From: Syntrophobacter fumaroxidans MPOB | GTDB taxonomy: Bacteria > Desulfobacterota > Syntrophobacteria > Syntrophobacterales > Syntrophobacteraceae | Length of the DNA: 64,000 bases | Direction of reading: 5' to 3' | Assembly (NCBI RefSeq): GCF_000014965.1 | Contig: NC_008554.1 | Location: forward strand, 4,142,001 to 4,206,000 | Part shown: positions 45,812-54,208 of the stretch, one piece after another | Numbering within the stretch: the first letter of the stretch is position 1 | Layout: every line of letters begins with the position of its first letter | The notes under the pieces: model-generated | The model's database searches: none | The model's input: only the letters and a program-made list of their open reading frames with translations | What the model was told of the DNA's origin: nothing | Program-made: the position numbers and the translations under genes

Positions 45812-46079
45812 ATGGAGCTTCGGCAACTCAAGCGACTCAAAACGGCGACAGCGGCAAATCCGTTGAGTTTCGATAAATCGGCGGGGCGGCTTCATCACGT
45901 GTAATCGAGTGTTTCGCTTCGGCCGGACAGCCTTGAGGAAGACGTGCAGTCATTCGACCGTCCGGGGAAGCGGGTCCGATCGACGGAGACCGGGACGCGG
46001 CTGCTTCAGCATGCAGGCAGGATTCCGGGTCCGGGCAAATCGCTCCGTCAAAAATACTTGACAATGTCAATGATATAAA
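45812..46079 (+). pseudogene. LysR-family regulator remnant, stop codon and C-terminus lost
   Basis: From ATG 45812 the frame reads MELRQLKRLKT...SFDKSAGRLHHV, stops at TAA 45902, and continues in the same frame as SSVSLRPDSLEEDV, FDRPGKRVRSTETG, TRLLQHAGRI. Together these match the N-terminal HTH domain of LysR-type regulators (MELRQL, then LTEAG-like and RLL-HA blocks) but with internal decay, and the effector domain is missing. It ends in the promoter region of the MarR gene. Confidence 0.7.
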
Positions 46080-46089
46080 CAATGATATG
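46058..46089 (+). promoter_or_regulatory. Palindromic operator/promoter of the MarR operon
   Basis: TTGACAATGTCAA (46058-46070) is a perfect 6+1+6 palindrome whose left half also serves as a -35 hexamer, and CAATGATAT is repeated at 46068-46076 and 46080-46088. It lies 20-50 bp before marR, the expected place for MarR autoregulation. Confidence 0.55.
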
Positions 46090-46108
46090 TAGCGAGGAGA
46101 ACAAGCCG

Positions 46109-46564
46109 ATGACAACCGGAGATTTCGACTTGCACCACGCCGGGGATGAGCCGCATCTCATTCGTGAGATCATGCGCACGCACCAGGCGGTGCTGAACGT
46201 GTTCAGCCGCCGGGTGGGAATGCCGGCAGCGCGGCTGGCGCTGATGCGACTCCTTGGAACTTGCCGCTCGGAGGCCGTCGGGGTCATGTGGATCGCCCGG
46301 CAACTGGGCATCGATGCGGCGGCGGTCACTCGCCAGGTGCAAGCCATGGAAAGGGAGGGGCTGGTCGAGCGCTGCAAAGATGCCAGGGATGGTCGACGCA
46401 GTCACGTCAAATTGACGGATGACGGGCTGAGGGCTTTCCTCCAGGTGCACGAGCGGGCGCACGCTTTCGAGCGGGCACTCGGCGCCGACGTATCCGCGGA
46501 AGACATGGCCGCAGCGGCACGTGTCCTGGTTCGCCTGCGTGCCGCTCTCGAAGCGTTGCCCTGA
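46109..46564 (+). CDS. MarR-family transcriptional regulator
   Basis: The 151-residue regulator has the MarR winged helix: SEAVGVMWIARQLGIDAAAVTRQV (cited as VMWIARQLGID and AAVTRQVQAME) and the wing DGRRSHVKLTDDG. It is probably a dimeric repressor of its own operon. GAGGAGAAC precedes ATG 46109; the earlier ATG at 46082 has no ribosome-binding site. It is followed by DUF4405 and methyltransferase genes. Confidence 0.88.
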   Translation: MTTGDFDLHHAGDEPHLIREIMRTHQAVLNVFSRRVGMPAARLALMRLLGTCRSEAVGVMWIARQLGIDAAAVTRQVQAMEREGLVERCKDARDGRRSHVKLTDDGLRAFLQVHERAHAFERALGADVSAEDMAAAARVLVRLRAALEALP

Positions 46565-46578
46565 AAGGAGCAAACCGA

Positions 46579-46917
46579 ATGAAAAACACCGGCACGAAGT
46601 GGTTCAACCTGCGGGGTTTCGTCATGCTCACAGCGGCCGTTTCCGGTCTCGGGCTGCCGATCACCGGTCTGGCCAACCACTGGCACCAGATGGAATCCAT
46701 GCTGTCCGTCTCGCGACACGCCTGGATGTCGGCACACAACGTTCTGGGCGTCCTCTTCATTGTATCGAGCGTCTCGCACGCGCTTCTCAATCGTCGCACA
46801 TTCCTCAACCACGTCCGAGGTCGTGCCGTCCGTCCGGGCATAAGCAAAGAAGCCATCGGGGCCGTCATCCTTGTCGTGGTAATGCTGTCCATTGCGGTGG
46901 GCCACGCGATTCACTAG
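46579..46917 (+). CDS. DUF4405-family membrane protein
   Basis: The 112-residue protein has three helices with membrane-embedded His residues (GLANHWHQ, SRHAWMSAHNVLG, SVSHALLN), typical of DUF4405, a cytochrome-b-like fold of unknown function; haem binding is possible. AAAGGAGCAAACCGA precedes ATG 46579. It lies 14 bp after marR, so it is co-transcribed and probably under MarR control. Confidence 0.82.
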   Translation: MKNTGTKWFNLRGFVMLTAAVSGLGLPITGLANHWHQMESMLSVSRHAWMSAHNVLGVLFIVSSVSHALLNRRTFLNHVRGRAVRPGISKEAIGAVILVVVMLSIAVGHAIH

Positions 46918-46972
46918 GAGCTCCACGACTCAGCCTCATCGAGGGGAGATCACTCGAACACGGGGAGGATTC

Positions 46973-47749
46973 ATGCGGATCGACAATGAAGTATACCAGA
47001 CGTACGGCCATGAATGGTGGTCCGAGAATGCCGGCTTCAATGTGTTCAGCCTCAGATATTGCATGAATCCCGTGAGGTACGGGTATTTCAAACGCAAGCT
47101 GCGGGAGCTGCGCCTTCCGGGCGGGACGATCTTGGACGTCGGCTGTGGAGGCGGTCTTCTGGCGGAGGAATTCGCGCGGGACGGTTTTGCCGTAACGGGT
47201 ATCGATCCGGCGACTCGTTCCCTCGAAGCGGCGCGCAAGCATGCGGCCGACACCAACCTGGAGATCGATTATCGTGAGGGAAAGGGGGAAGCCTTACCGT
47301 TTCCCGACGGCTCCTTCGATATCGTTGCCTGCTGCGATGTGCTCGAGCACGTGGACGACCTCGGCCTGGTGATCGGAGAAGTCGCGCGCACGTTGAGGGC
47401 AGGGGGAGTATTCTGCTACGACACGGTCAATCGGACCTGGTTCAGCAAGCTCGCTTTGATCAAGATCAGCCAGGACTGGGGCTTCACCAGCTGGAGCAAA
47501 CCCAATGTCCATGTTTGGGAGAAATTCATCAAACCGGCCGAGCTTATTGCGGTCATGAACCGCTGCGGGCTCGCGAACCAGGAGCTGAGAGGCATTTCCG
47601 CGAGAAGGAATCCCCTGGCACTGATCGCCGGTCTGCATGCCCTGAAGAAAGGAAGGCTGAGCAATCGGGAGATGGCTGCCGTCTTCGCGTTACGTGAAAG
47701 CGAAGACCTGAGAGCGTCCTACATGGGGTATGCCGTCAAAAGTCGCTGA
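46973..47749 (+). CDS. UbiG-like class I SAM methyltransferase
   Basis: The 258-residue enzyme has motif I ILDVGCGGGLLAEEFA (about 45-60), motif II VTGIDPATRSLEAA, and the post-motif VACCDVLEHVDD and LRAGGVFCYDTVNRT that mark the UbiG/Coq3 (quinone O-methyltransferase) branch. Anaerobes with menaquinone often keep UbiG-like enzymes of other specificity, so ubiG is not assigned. GGGGAGGATTC precedes ATG 46973. Confidence 0.85.
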   Translation: MRIDNEVYQTYGHEWWSENAGFNVFSLRYCMNPVRYGYFKRKLRELRLPGGTILDVGCGGGLLAEEFARDGFAVTGIDPATRSLEAARKHAADTNLEIDYREGKGEALPFPDGSFDIVACCDVLEHVDDLGLVIGEVARTLRAGGVFCYDTVNRTWFSKLALIKISQDWGFTSWSKPNVHVWEKFIKPAELIAVMNRCGLANQELRGISARRNPLALIAGLHALKKGRLSNREMAAVFALRESEDLRASYMGYAVKSR

Positions 47750-48275
47750 GTCCGACTCCGACCACGGTTGACAAACCCATTGCCTGAGCAATAATGTCGC
47801 CATGACCGCGCGCCGTTGTGGCCGCGGCACGAGAACCCCGCCTGCCCCCGTCGGCACGCGGAGCATGTGATTGAGACCGCTCGTAATACGAGCCGAACCC
47901 GGAAGGAAGTGCGCGGGGACAAGCGGCTGAATCAACCGACGGGGCTTTGGGCGATCAGCCTTGAGACAACCCTTGACACCCTCTGCCCCCACTTCCGTGA
48001 GGCAACAAACCCGATGCGCCGCAACGGCTTCTTTCCCGGTGGACCGGCCTGCGGCGGTCCGGACCTGTCGACAGCCGCGTTCGGCAGGTGCCGCGGGAAG
48101 GACTGACTGTGACGGCATCGGGATCGACGCGCAAATGCTCAGGGGTCTGCCGGACTGCATCAGGGCCGACCGTCAGACGCGATGAGACCGGCCTTTCCCC
48201 GGGGACAGGTCCGGTGGATGCCCATTCGCCGCCGGTCGGGTTTGGCTGCCGTCCACCGAAGAGGAACATCTTGAT
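47750..48275. other. 526-bp intergenic region with a weak promoter and small hairpins
   Basis: No gene is supported. TTGACA at 47768-47773 with ATAATG 17 bp later resembles a promoter. Hairpins GCTCGT-aat-ACGAGC (about 47879-47893) and GGACCG-N8-CGGTCC (about 48041-48060) are visible. Function unknown. Confidence 0.4.
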
Positions 48276-48818
48276 ATGAGCGACGCACAGGTGAACGCAG
48301 AGCGAACCCCCGCCCCGGAACTGCGCAAAAACTGGCGGTTTTATGCGGGGATGACGTGTTTCGTGCTGGCCTGGATTCTCCCGGCCTTCAGTCCTCTGGT
48401 GATCTGGCTGCAGCTTCCGAAAGCTGTCACGGCCTTCGTCATCGGCGCCCTCCTGGTCGGAGGACCGGAAGTCTTCATGATCCTGGCGGTCCTTTTCTGG
48501 GGGCGGGAAACCCTCAACCATTACATGGCGAAGATCCGTTCCCTCATGAAGATCAGGATTCCTTCACGGCCCGTATCGAGGCTTCGCTACTATCTCGGGC
48601 TGACCATGATGATTGGAAGCGTTCTCCCGCTCTACCTCTACGGTTATTTCCCCGGCGCGATGCCGACGCAGGACACGGTGAAAATCAAGATCCTCGCGGG
48701 GGCCGACGTCCTGTTCATCGTGAGTTTCTTTGTCGCGGGGAGTGAATTCTGGGAGAAGTTCAAACGGCTGTTCGTCTATGAAGGGCGATACGCGGGGGAT
48801 GAGGATCCTTCCAAATAA
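48276..48818 (+). CDS. Transporter-suffix-domain membrane protein
   Basis: The 180-residue protein has four transmembrane helices (about residues 24-46, 50-76, 104-126 and 135-156) with NWRFYAGMTCFVLAWILP at the first. This matches the small 'transporter suffix' family of unknown role. GAGGAACATCTTGAT precedes ATG 48276. It has no clear operon partner and ends just before the direct-repeat-bounded insertion. Confidence 0.75.
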   Translation: MSDAQVNAERTPAPELRKNWRFYAGMTCFVLAWILPAFSPLVIWLQLPKAVTAFVIGALLVGGPEVFMILAVLFWGRETLNHYMAKIRSLMKIRIPSRPVSRLRYYLGLTMMIGSVLPLYLYGYFPGAMPTQDTVKIKILAGADVLFIVSFFVAGSEFWEKFKRLFVYEGRYAGDEDPSK

Positions 48819-48902
48819 GGCGGAGGAAAGCGCCTCCCGCCGGTCTGCCGTTTGAGGCCCGGAAGCGGACGCAGGCGGTCCGGGCCTGATCCGGCGGGAT
48901 CA

Positions 48903-48974
48903 TCGCCGCCCCGGTTCGGTGCGGTTCGGCGCGCATCGTCATCGCCGGAATTCGCGCAAAAGATCCGCGGCACC
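48903..48974. repeat. Left 72-bp direct repeat (decayed copy of hydrolase gene 3' end)
   Basis: Identical at 69 of 72 positions to 50019-50090. The first 43 bp are identical; the rest, read on the minus strand, encode the last codons and stop of the cysteine hydrolase (GAADLLREFRR here, GAADLLRDFPR in the intact gene). Confidence 0.9.
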
Positions 48975-49066
48975 CCTTCCCGTTCTGCTTGCCAGGATCG
49001 GTCCTGAGCGAGACGATATGGTGTCATGATATTATGACATCAAGCTTTGATGTGGCTCAGAGCGAG

Positions 49067-49405
49067 TTAAAGGATGGCGTCGATCCCTTTGGTGCGGATC
49101 ACATTGAGAAGAGCCAAAACCGCGCCCGCTGGGCGTTTAAGGCCGCGTTCCAACTGCGATACATAGCCAACCGTCAAGTTGAGAACATGAGCAAAGACGG
49201 CCTGGCTCATATGCGCTTTCTCACGCAGTGCCCGGATATCATCACCGCTTAGCGGCTCCAATTTGGCCCTTTCCTTTACGCCAAGGTGCCGCATGGTGAT
49301 CTTTTCGTAGGCTTCTTTGTCCAAAAGCCCTGCCTGCCCCATATCTTTGGCCGTCTCCAGCATGGCTTTGGCCAGCCCGCTAGGAGTCTTGTTTTTCTTC
49401 GTCAT
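49067..49405 (-). CDS. HigA-like XRE-family antitoxin
   Basis: The 112-residue protein has an N-terminal dimerisation part and a C-terminal Cro/CI-type HTH: IRALREKAHMSQAVFAHVL (cited as ALREKAHMSQ and FAHVLNLTVGYVSQLERG), typical of antitoxins encoded after their toxin. AGGAGGTGGGTT precedes ATG 49405. It overlaps the toxin gene by 26 bp. It should neutralise the toxin and repress the pair through the palindrome at 49791. Confidence 0.88.
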   Translation of the reverse strand: MTKKNKTPSGLAKAMLETAKDMGQAGLLDKEAYEKITMRHLGVKERAKLEPLSGDDIRALREKAHMSQAVFAHVLNLTVGYVSQLERGLKRPAGAVLALLNVIRTKGIDAIL

Positions 49406-49769
49406 AACCCACCTCCTGTAAGAATCCTCCATCAAGGGCGCGCATAAGGCCTTGATCGTTTGCGGTGAGCCAGCCCGTCGCGATCTCGCTTAGCGTTGCG
49501 AGCTCGTCGTCCTCGATGTTGTCGCGCTCATTCTTCGCAAATCCATACAGGAACACAGCTCGATCTCCGCAACGGTAAGCCGCGAGAACCCGATATCCAG
49601 CCGAGCGGCCACGCCCTGCCCGCCCCACGCGCTGCTTAATGACCCCGCCGCCCAAGTCCGCATCGATCATCCCACGCTCCGCGCGTTCAATCGCTTCGCA
49701 CAAGCTTTGATCCTTGATTCGTTCGCGCCGCGCATAGCGAACAAACCATTTCGTTTTGAATACTCGCAC
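49380..49769 (-). CDS. RelE/HigB-like toxin
   Basis: The 129-residue protein begins MRVFKTKWFVRYARRERI and contains GGGVIKQRVGRAGRGRSAGYRVLAAYR (cited by KQRVGRAGRGRS) and AVFLYGFAKNERDNI, the hallmarks of the HigB/RelE-like family with basic RNase surfaces (COG4737-type). It likely cleaves mRNA on the ribosome. The start is GTG 49769. Toxin-first order matches higBA systems. Confidence 0.85.
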   Translation of the reverse strand: MRVFKTKWFVRYARRERIKDQSLCEAIERAERGMIDADLGGGVIKQRVGRAGRGRSAGYRVLAAYRCGDRAVFLYGFAKNERDNIEDDELATLSEIATGWLTANDQGLMRALDGGFLQEVGYDEEKQDS

Positions 49770-49790
49770 GCACCGCCCTATCGTTCAATG

Positions 49791-49815
49791 AATTATAGTG
49801 CTACGAACTATAATT
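49791..49815. promoter_or_regulatory. Toxin-antitoxin operator
   Basis: AATTATAGT-N7-ACTATAATT, a perfect 9+9 inverted repeat, lies 22 bp before the toxin start and contains TATAAT-like sequence, as expected for autorepression by the antitoxin. Confidence 0.8.
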
Positions 49816-49963
49816 TTCAACCCCGTTCGCGAAGCGCCTTCTTGAGTCCTTCCCTTTCGGTTTTCCTCTTCCCGAATCGACAAGATCATTTCATATTAAG
49901 GGATTATGCGCCAATGACGTCACAATTCAATGATTGCACAGCACCATGACACTATGAGGCCAT

Positions 49964-50020
49964 GACACGGAAACTGTCGCCATTGTGAGCCAAAAGGGCG
50001 GAAGCGGTAAAACCACGCTC
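49964..50020 (+). pseudogene. parA N-terminal fragment
   Basis: In frame the DNA reads ETVAIVSQKGGSGKTTLA, the start of a plasmid or chromosome partition ATPase (deviant Walker A KGGSGKTT). An upstream ATG is one base out of frame, and the homology ends where the right direct repeat begins. CATGACAC occurs twice just before it and once inverted near 49020. Confidence 0.75.
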
Positions 50021-50090
50021 GCCGCCCCGGTTCGGTGCGGTTCGGCGCGCATCGTCATCGCGGGAAGTCCCGCAAAAGATCCGCGGCACC
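50019..50090. repeat. Right 72-bp direct repeat (at intact hydrolase gene 3' end)
   Basis: Partner of 48903-48974. Positions 50055-50090 are the last 12 codons of the hydrolase gene; 50019-50054 is downstream DNA. Confidence 0.9.
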
Positions 50091-50609
50091 GACCACCCTG
50101 GCGTACACGGAGCCGAGCGCCGCCAGGAACGCCTTGTGCACGTGTACGGCGGGAATGAGCTCATCTCCGAAAGTGAGCGCCCTGGCGGCGCAGGCGTCGT
50201 GCACCACGGTGCAGCCGAACCCGTGGTCGAAAGCCGCGCGGGTGGTGGCATCCACGCACATGTGCGTCATCATTCCGACGACGACCACATGGTCGATTTC
50301 AAGACCTTTCAGGTGTTCCAGGAGGGGCGTGTTCCGAAAGGCGTTGGGGAAATTCTTGGGGAAGACCGTCTCGCCGGCCAGCGGTTCCACGGTTTCGTGG
50401 ATTTCGACGCCCTTCGTTTCCGGGAGAAAAAAGCTTGCCCCGGGTCGAACGGAGAAGTGCCGGATGTGCACGAGCGGCAGCCGTCTGCGCCGGAAGAGGG
50501 AAAGAACGTCTCGTGCCGCAAGACCCGCCTCGACGCTTCCCTCCACCTCCATTTTCCCGCCGGGGAAGTAATCGTTCTGAATGTCGATGAGTATGAGTGC
50601 CGGATTCAT
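50055..50609 (-). CDS. Isochorismatase-like cysteine hydrolase
   Basis: The 184-residue enzyme has the family triad: Asp in LILIDIQNDYF (about residue 9), Lys in FPKNFPNAF (about 85) and the nucleophile Cys118 in MMTHMCVDAT. Members hydrolyse nicotinamide, N-carbamoyl compounds or isochorismate; the substrate is not clear here. The 3' end coincides with the right direct repeat. ATG 50609 lies 44 bp after the SDR gene. Confidence 0.88.
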   Translation of the reverse strand: MNPALILIDIQNDYFPGGKMEVEGSVEAGLAARDVLSLFRRRRLPLVHIRHFSVRPGASFFLPETKGVEIHETVEPLAGETVFPKNFPNAFRNTPLLEHLKGLEIDHVVVVGMMTHMCVDATTRAAFDHGFGCTVVHDACAARALTFGDELIPAVHVHKAFLAALGSVYARVVGAADLLRDFPR

Positions 50610-50653
50610 CGTTCGTGGTCCTTTCCCGTTCGTTGTTGGGCCCCCGGCGGCGG

Positions 50654-51370
50654 TCAAAGCCTGCGATAGACAAAGCCCGGAAGCAGCCTCAGCAGCCACG
50701 CGACGAGGCGCCAGCGCCGGGTGACGTAAACGCGGGCGGCCTTGCGCCGGATGGCCGCGACGATCTGTTCCGCGGCCTTGCGCGGCGGTGCCACCCAGAA
50801 GAGTCCTTCGCCCCTGGCCATAGCGGTATCGACGAATCCGGGTTGAATATCGGTCACCACGATGGGCAGGCCGGCTCTGGCGGCCTTGATCCTGAGCCCT
50901 TCGAGGTAATTGGCGGCAAATGCCTTGGATGCATTGTAGGCCGGGGCATCCCACCCGCCGCGAAGGGCGGCGATGGAGGTTATCCCCACCAGGTGCCCGC
51001 GGCCGATCCGTTTGAAATGTTGGAAGGCGACGTTCGCCATGGCGGCGAACCCGGAAACGTTCACATCGATGGTCGCTTTTTCCTCGGCCCAGCCGAGGTC
51101 GGGGTTGATGAACCCGGTGCCGGCGCTGACGACCATCAGGTCGAGCCCGCCCATTGCTTCGATGAGCCGCTCCAGAAGACCCATCGAAGCCGGGAGGTCG
51201 GACACGTCGATGGCTTGGACGAAAACCGGCCCCCGCAGCTCGTTTTTGAGGTCTTCGAGAAGATGCAGCCGCCTGGCGGCGAGGCCCACCGCGTAGCCTT
51301 CGCGGGAGAGGATTGCAGCCAATTCCCGTCCGATTCCGGAGGATGCCCCGACAATGATGGCTTTTTTCAT
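50654..51370 (-). CDS. Short-chain dehydrogenase/reductase
   Basis: The 238-residue enzyme has the cofactor loop GASSGIGRELA (about 8-18), DVSDL, SAGTG (the NAG-type motif) and the catalytic Ser-Tyr-Lys as ITSIAA...YNASKAF. The C-terminus RLLPGFVYRRL is hydrophobic, possibly membrane-associated. Arg residues after the loop (AARRLH) suggest NADP(H). GGGAG precedes ATG 51370. It precedes the isochorismatase gene in a likely two-gene operon. Confidence 0.9.
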   Translation of the reverse strand: MKKAIIVGASSGIGRELAAILSREGYAVGLAARRLHLLEDLKNELRGPVFVQAIDVSDLPASMGLLERLIEAMGGLDLMVVSAGTGFINPDLGWAEEKATIDVNVSGFAAMANVAFQHFKRIGRGHLVGITSIAALRGGWDAPAYNASKAFAANYLEGLRIKAARAGLPIVVTDIQPGFVDTAMARGEGLFWVAPPRKAAEQIVAAIRRKAARVYVTRRWRLVAWLLRLLPGFVYRRL

Positions 51371-51917
51371 CTCTCCCATACCTCGCCCGATGCCGTTCGC
51401 GCCGACGGCTTTCCGTGCCCCGCGCGGGAGGGACCCATTCGCGGGGAATCCTCTTCGACGGGCATGCGGCACCTTTGAACCCGCACAGCCCGGGCGGCGA
51501 TTGGCCTCTTCGCACACGCGGATGCGAAAATGGCGCGCCGCTATCCTCGCGGTCTCACGCCTCTTAGGCGGCGGCTCCATTTCACCCGGCACATGTATTG
51601 CCTCGCTCTTATACCAGAAGATACCCCGGCGCGGTCTCTAAAAATCACCTGGCGGCGGACGGGGCAACGGAACCGGGAACGATTCGGGATCGGGCGCGGC
51701 AAGCGTTGCCGGGAGCCGCATTTCGGATCGCGACGGGGTTGGTGTTGACAGTGTCGGATTTCTGCCATAGAAGTGCGTGTGCATGCTCCGGGACGCAAAC
51801 GGACATCCGTTGCACGGAGTCGATTCTGCCTTTTGAGGCACGGGATCGGGCAGATGCCTGCCGGCGAAGCCTCGAGCGTGCCGATGCGCAAGGCTCAATT
51901 CCAACCGGGATGGCGCC
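51371..51917. other. 547-bp intergenic region without supported genes
   Basis: Region between the divergent SDR and DUF2238 genes. No convincing promoter, RNA or repeat was recognised; the only ORFs are GC-biased shadows. Confidence 0.5.
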
Positions 51918-52559
51918 ATGGACAACACGAAGAAAGCACTGCTGTCGGTTTTCTGCATCGTTTTGCTCTGGTCCGGCATTGCGCCGCACGATTATTTCAC
52001 GTGGTTTCTTGAGGTTCTGCCGGCGCTTCTGGCGCTCCTGGCCCTTGCCGTCACCTGGAACCGGTTCAGATTCAGCAACTTCATATACGTCGTCGTCTGC
52101 ATCCATGCGGTCATTCTCATGATCGGGGGCCATTACACCTATGCCGAAGTCCCGGTGGGGTACTGGATTAAGGACCTCTTCGACTTCGAGCGCAATCACT
52201 TCGATCGCCTTGGACATTTCGCCCAGGGATTCACTCCCGCGCTGATCATGCGGGAAGTCGCGATCAAGCGGGAAATCATCCGAGGCCGCGGCTGGCGGTT
52301 CTTTTTCATCGCGTCCGCGGTGCTCGGGCTCAGCGCCTTCTATGAGTTCTTCGAATGGTGGACGGCGCTCGCCACCGGCGAAGCCGCCGCCGCTTTTCTC
52401 GGCACGCAGGGCGATGTCTGGGACACGCAATGGGACATGTTCATGTGCACGTTGGGGGCCCTGACCGCGCTCGCCCTGTTCCGGGGGCTGCATGACAGGT
52501 ATTTGAATGCCCGGCCCGAAATCGCCGGTTCGAACGTCACGCGCGGGCGGGCGGTCTGA
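51918..52559 (+). CDS. DUF2238 (YjdF-like) inner-membrane protein
   Basis: The 213-residue protein has six hydrophobic segments and the family motifs GGHYTYAEVP and RNHFDRLGHFAQGF, then FYEFFEWW and QGDVWDTQWDM. Many acidic and His residues sit at helix ends, as in YjdF proteins of unknown function. ATG 51918 follows a weak ribosome-binding site. It is probably monocistronic. Confidence 0.85.
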   Translation: MDNTKKALLSVFCIVLLWSGIAPHDYFTWFLEVLPALLALLALAVTWNRFRFSNFIYVVVCIHAVILMIGGHYTYAEVPVGYWIKDLFDFERNHFDRLGHFAQGFTPALIMREVAIKREIIRGRGWRFFFIASAVLGLSAFYEFFEWWTALATGEAAAAFLGTQGDVWDTQWDMFMCTLGALTALALFRGLHDRYLNARPEIAGSNVTRGRAV

Positions 52560-52794
52560 TTTCGAGCCGGCCGATCCGTCGTGTTCCCATTCTCGAAACC
52601 GGGGGCCGGGCGCGGTTGCGCGCCACGGCTCCCATCCGGACCCGTCAGGACGCATTCCCGCTACGGCAGATGGAAATCGGCACGCGCCGAAATTCGCGAT
52701 TGAGGTTGTGATATCATCCCCCTTTGCGGTAGAGTGAGCATCACACGCTCGCTTTACACGACGTTGCTCTCCGGACTCACTGAATCTCCGGGAC

Positions 52795-53673
52795 ATGAAA
52801 GGGCCATCCGAAATGGGAAAGCTGCTGCCCGATCAACTCAAAGAGTTGTGGCGCTGCGTCGATCGCGGACAGTTGACGCGGGAGGAGTTCGCCCGGGAGC
52901 AGGAACGGCTTCTGGGCGGCTACCGGGAGCGGTGGGAGGCGGCGCTCCTCACCGGCGGCCACACCGACCTGGAATCGAGCCTGATCGGCGAGTTGGCCCT
53001 CTACTTCGGACACGATGAATCGGAACACACCCGGCTGCAGTGTTCGGACGCCCTGGCCAACGTCAAAGGCGAATGGCACAAGGCCGTCGACCCCGGGGAC
53101 CGGCGGTCCGTCGAACGGTTCTATGAGGAGAGCCGGGCCATGATCTATGAGCTCGTGTGGTGGCACACCCTGTGCGAGGATACCTCTCCTCTGGCCTATG
53201 TGACGGCCCTGCATTTCGCCGAATTGCACGGCTGTCGAACGACGCTCGATTTCGGGGCGGGGGTGGGCTCGGGCGGCATCGTCTTCACCCGTAACGGGTT
53301 GAAGGTTACCCTGGCCGACATCAGCACATCCATGCTGGATTTCAGCCGGTGGCGCTTCAACCTCAGGGGTCTCGAAGGGGAATTCACGGATCTGAAGACG
53401 GATACGCTTCCACCCGGGGCCTATGACCTGGTGGTGGCGATGGACGTCTTCGAGCACCTGGTGGACCCGGTGCGGACGGTGGACGATCTGTGGCGGGCCA
53501 TGAAACCGGGAGGTTACCTGTTCGGCCGGTTTCACGCGGAACTGGACGAAGACCGCCCCCATCACATCGTCCGGGATTTTGCGCCGACTCTCGAACGGCT
53601 GCGGACGCTGGGTTTTGAGGAATGCTGGCGTGACGAATGGTTGTGGGGGCACCAGGCGTTCCGCAAAACGTGA
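52795..53673 (+). CDS. Class I SAM methyltransferase with helical N-terminal domain
   Basis: The 292-residue protein has an N-terminal helical part of about 120 residues and a methyltransferase domain with motif I TLDFGAGVGSGGIVF (about 142-156), ADIS (motif II) and LVVAMDVFEHL, then a closing KPGGYLFGRFH. The target is unknown. An internal ATG at 52813 with AAAGGG upstream is an equally likely start. Confidence 0.8.
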   Translation: MKGPSEMGKLLPDQLKELWRCVDRGQLTREEFAREQERLLGGYRERWEAALLTGGHTDLESSLIGELALYFGHDESEHTRLQCSDALANVKGEWHKAVDPGDRRSVERFYEESRAMIYELVWWHTLCEDTSPLAYVTALHFAELHGCRTTLDFGAGVGSGGIVFTRNGLKVTLADISTSMLDFSRWRFNLRGLEGEFTDLKTDTLPPGAYDLVVAMDVFEHLVDPVRTVDDLWRAMKPGGYLFGRFHAELDEDRPHHIVRDFAPTLERLRTLGFEECWRDEWLWGHQAFRKT

Positions 53674-54208
53674 TTTCAACCCCGCCCGACGGTCGCGACG
53701 GCTCGGGGAGGGGTCCCCCCTCGCGGCAGCCGGGACATGCCGATTTGTCCCCGCTTCGCGCGCGACGGCCTCCGTGCGTCGCGAGTTCCTTTGCCTTGCC
53801 TGTATCGATTATACTTTTTCTCCCCATTCCCGATGATATCGAGTTCTTCCCGGCCTTTCGCTCCGGGGCGTCTGTGGCGGAATAATATTAATTAATATTA
53901 ATCAGTTATATTGCCAATGAAGTGGACTCCGCCTCCGACACCCGGACGAACGTCTCGCCGGCGCGCTCGAAAGTGCCCGGATTCCCGGCGCGAACCTCGA
54001 GATTTCCTTATCCCTCGCCGGTTTCTTGACGATTTAATGTGCAGAGCCCGACCGTGAAATGAATTTCGATGATCGAAACAGAATTTCCCAAAAGGTGTTG
54101 CTCAACGGTTCGCAGTCGATCCTGCCGAACCCGGGCGATGTAGTCGCTCCGGTCGGCCGGTTCGTCTTTGCCTGTGTAACGCCGATCGCCAATGGCGCGT
54201 TGAGGTGA
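53674..54208. other. 535-bp intergenic region with an AT-rich palindrome
   Basis: TAATATTAATTAATATTA (53883-53900) is a perfect 18-bp palindrome in otherwise GC-rich DNA, followed by TTATATTG, a possible -10 region for the PP2C gene. No small gene is supported. Confidence 0.5.

Larger units (their letters stand above)
48903..50090. mobile_element. 1.1-kb insertion bounded by 72-bp direct repeats
   Basis: The segment between the repeats holds a toxin-antitoxin pair with its operator and a parA fragment. The right repeat joins directly to the parA fragment. The layout is that of a site-specific integration at the 3' end of a protein gene, followed by loss of most cargo; no integrase remains. 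The segment is more AT-rich near its right end than its flanks. Confidence 0.7.

Noticed and set aside
51645-52796. 383-codon minus-strand ORF over DUF2238
   Set aside because: Antisense shadow; the DUF2238 frame has six membrane segments and family motifs.
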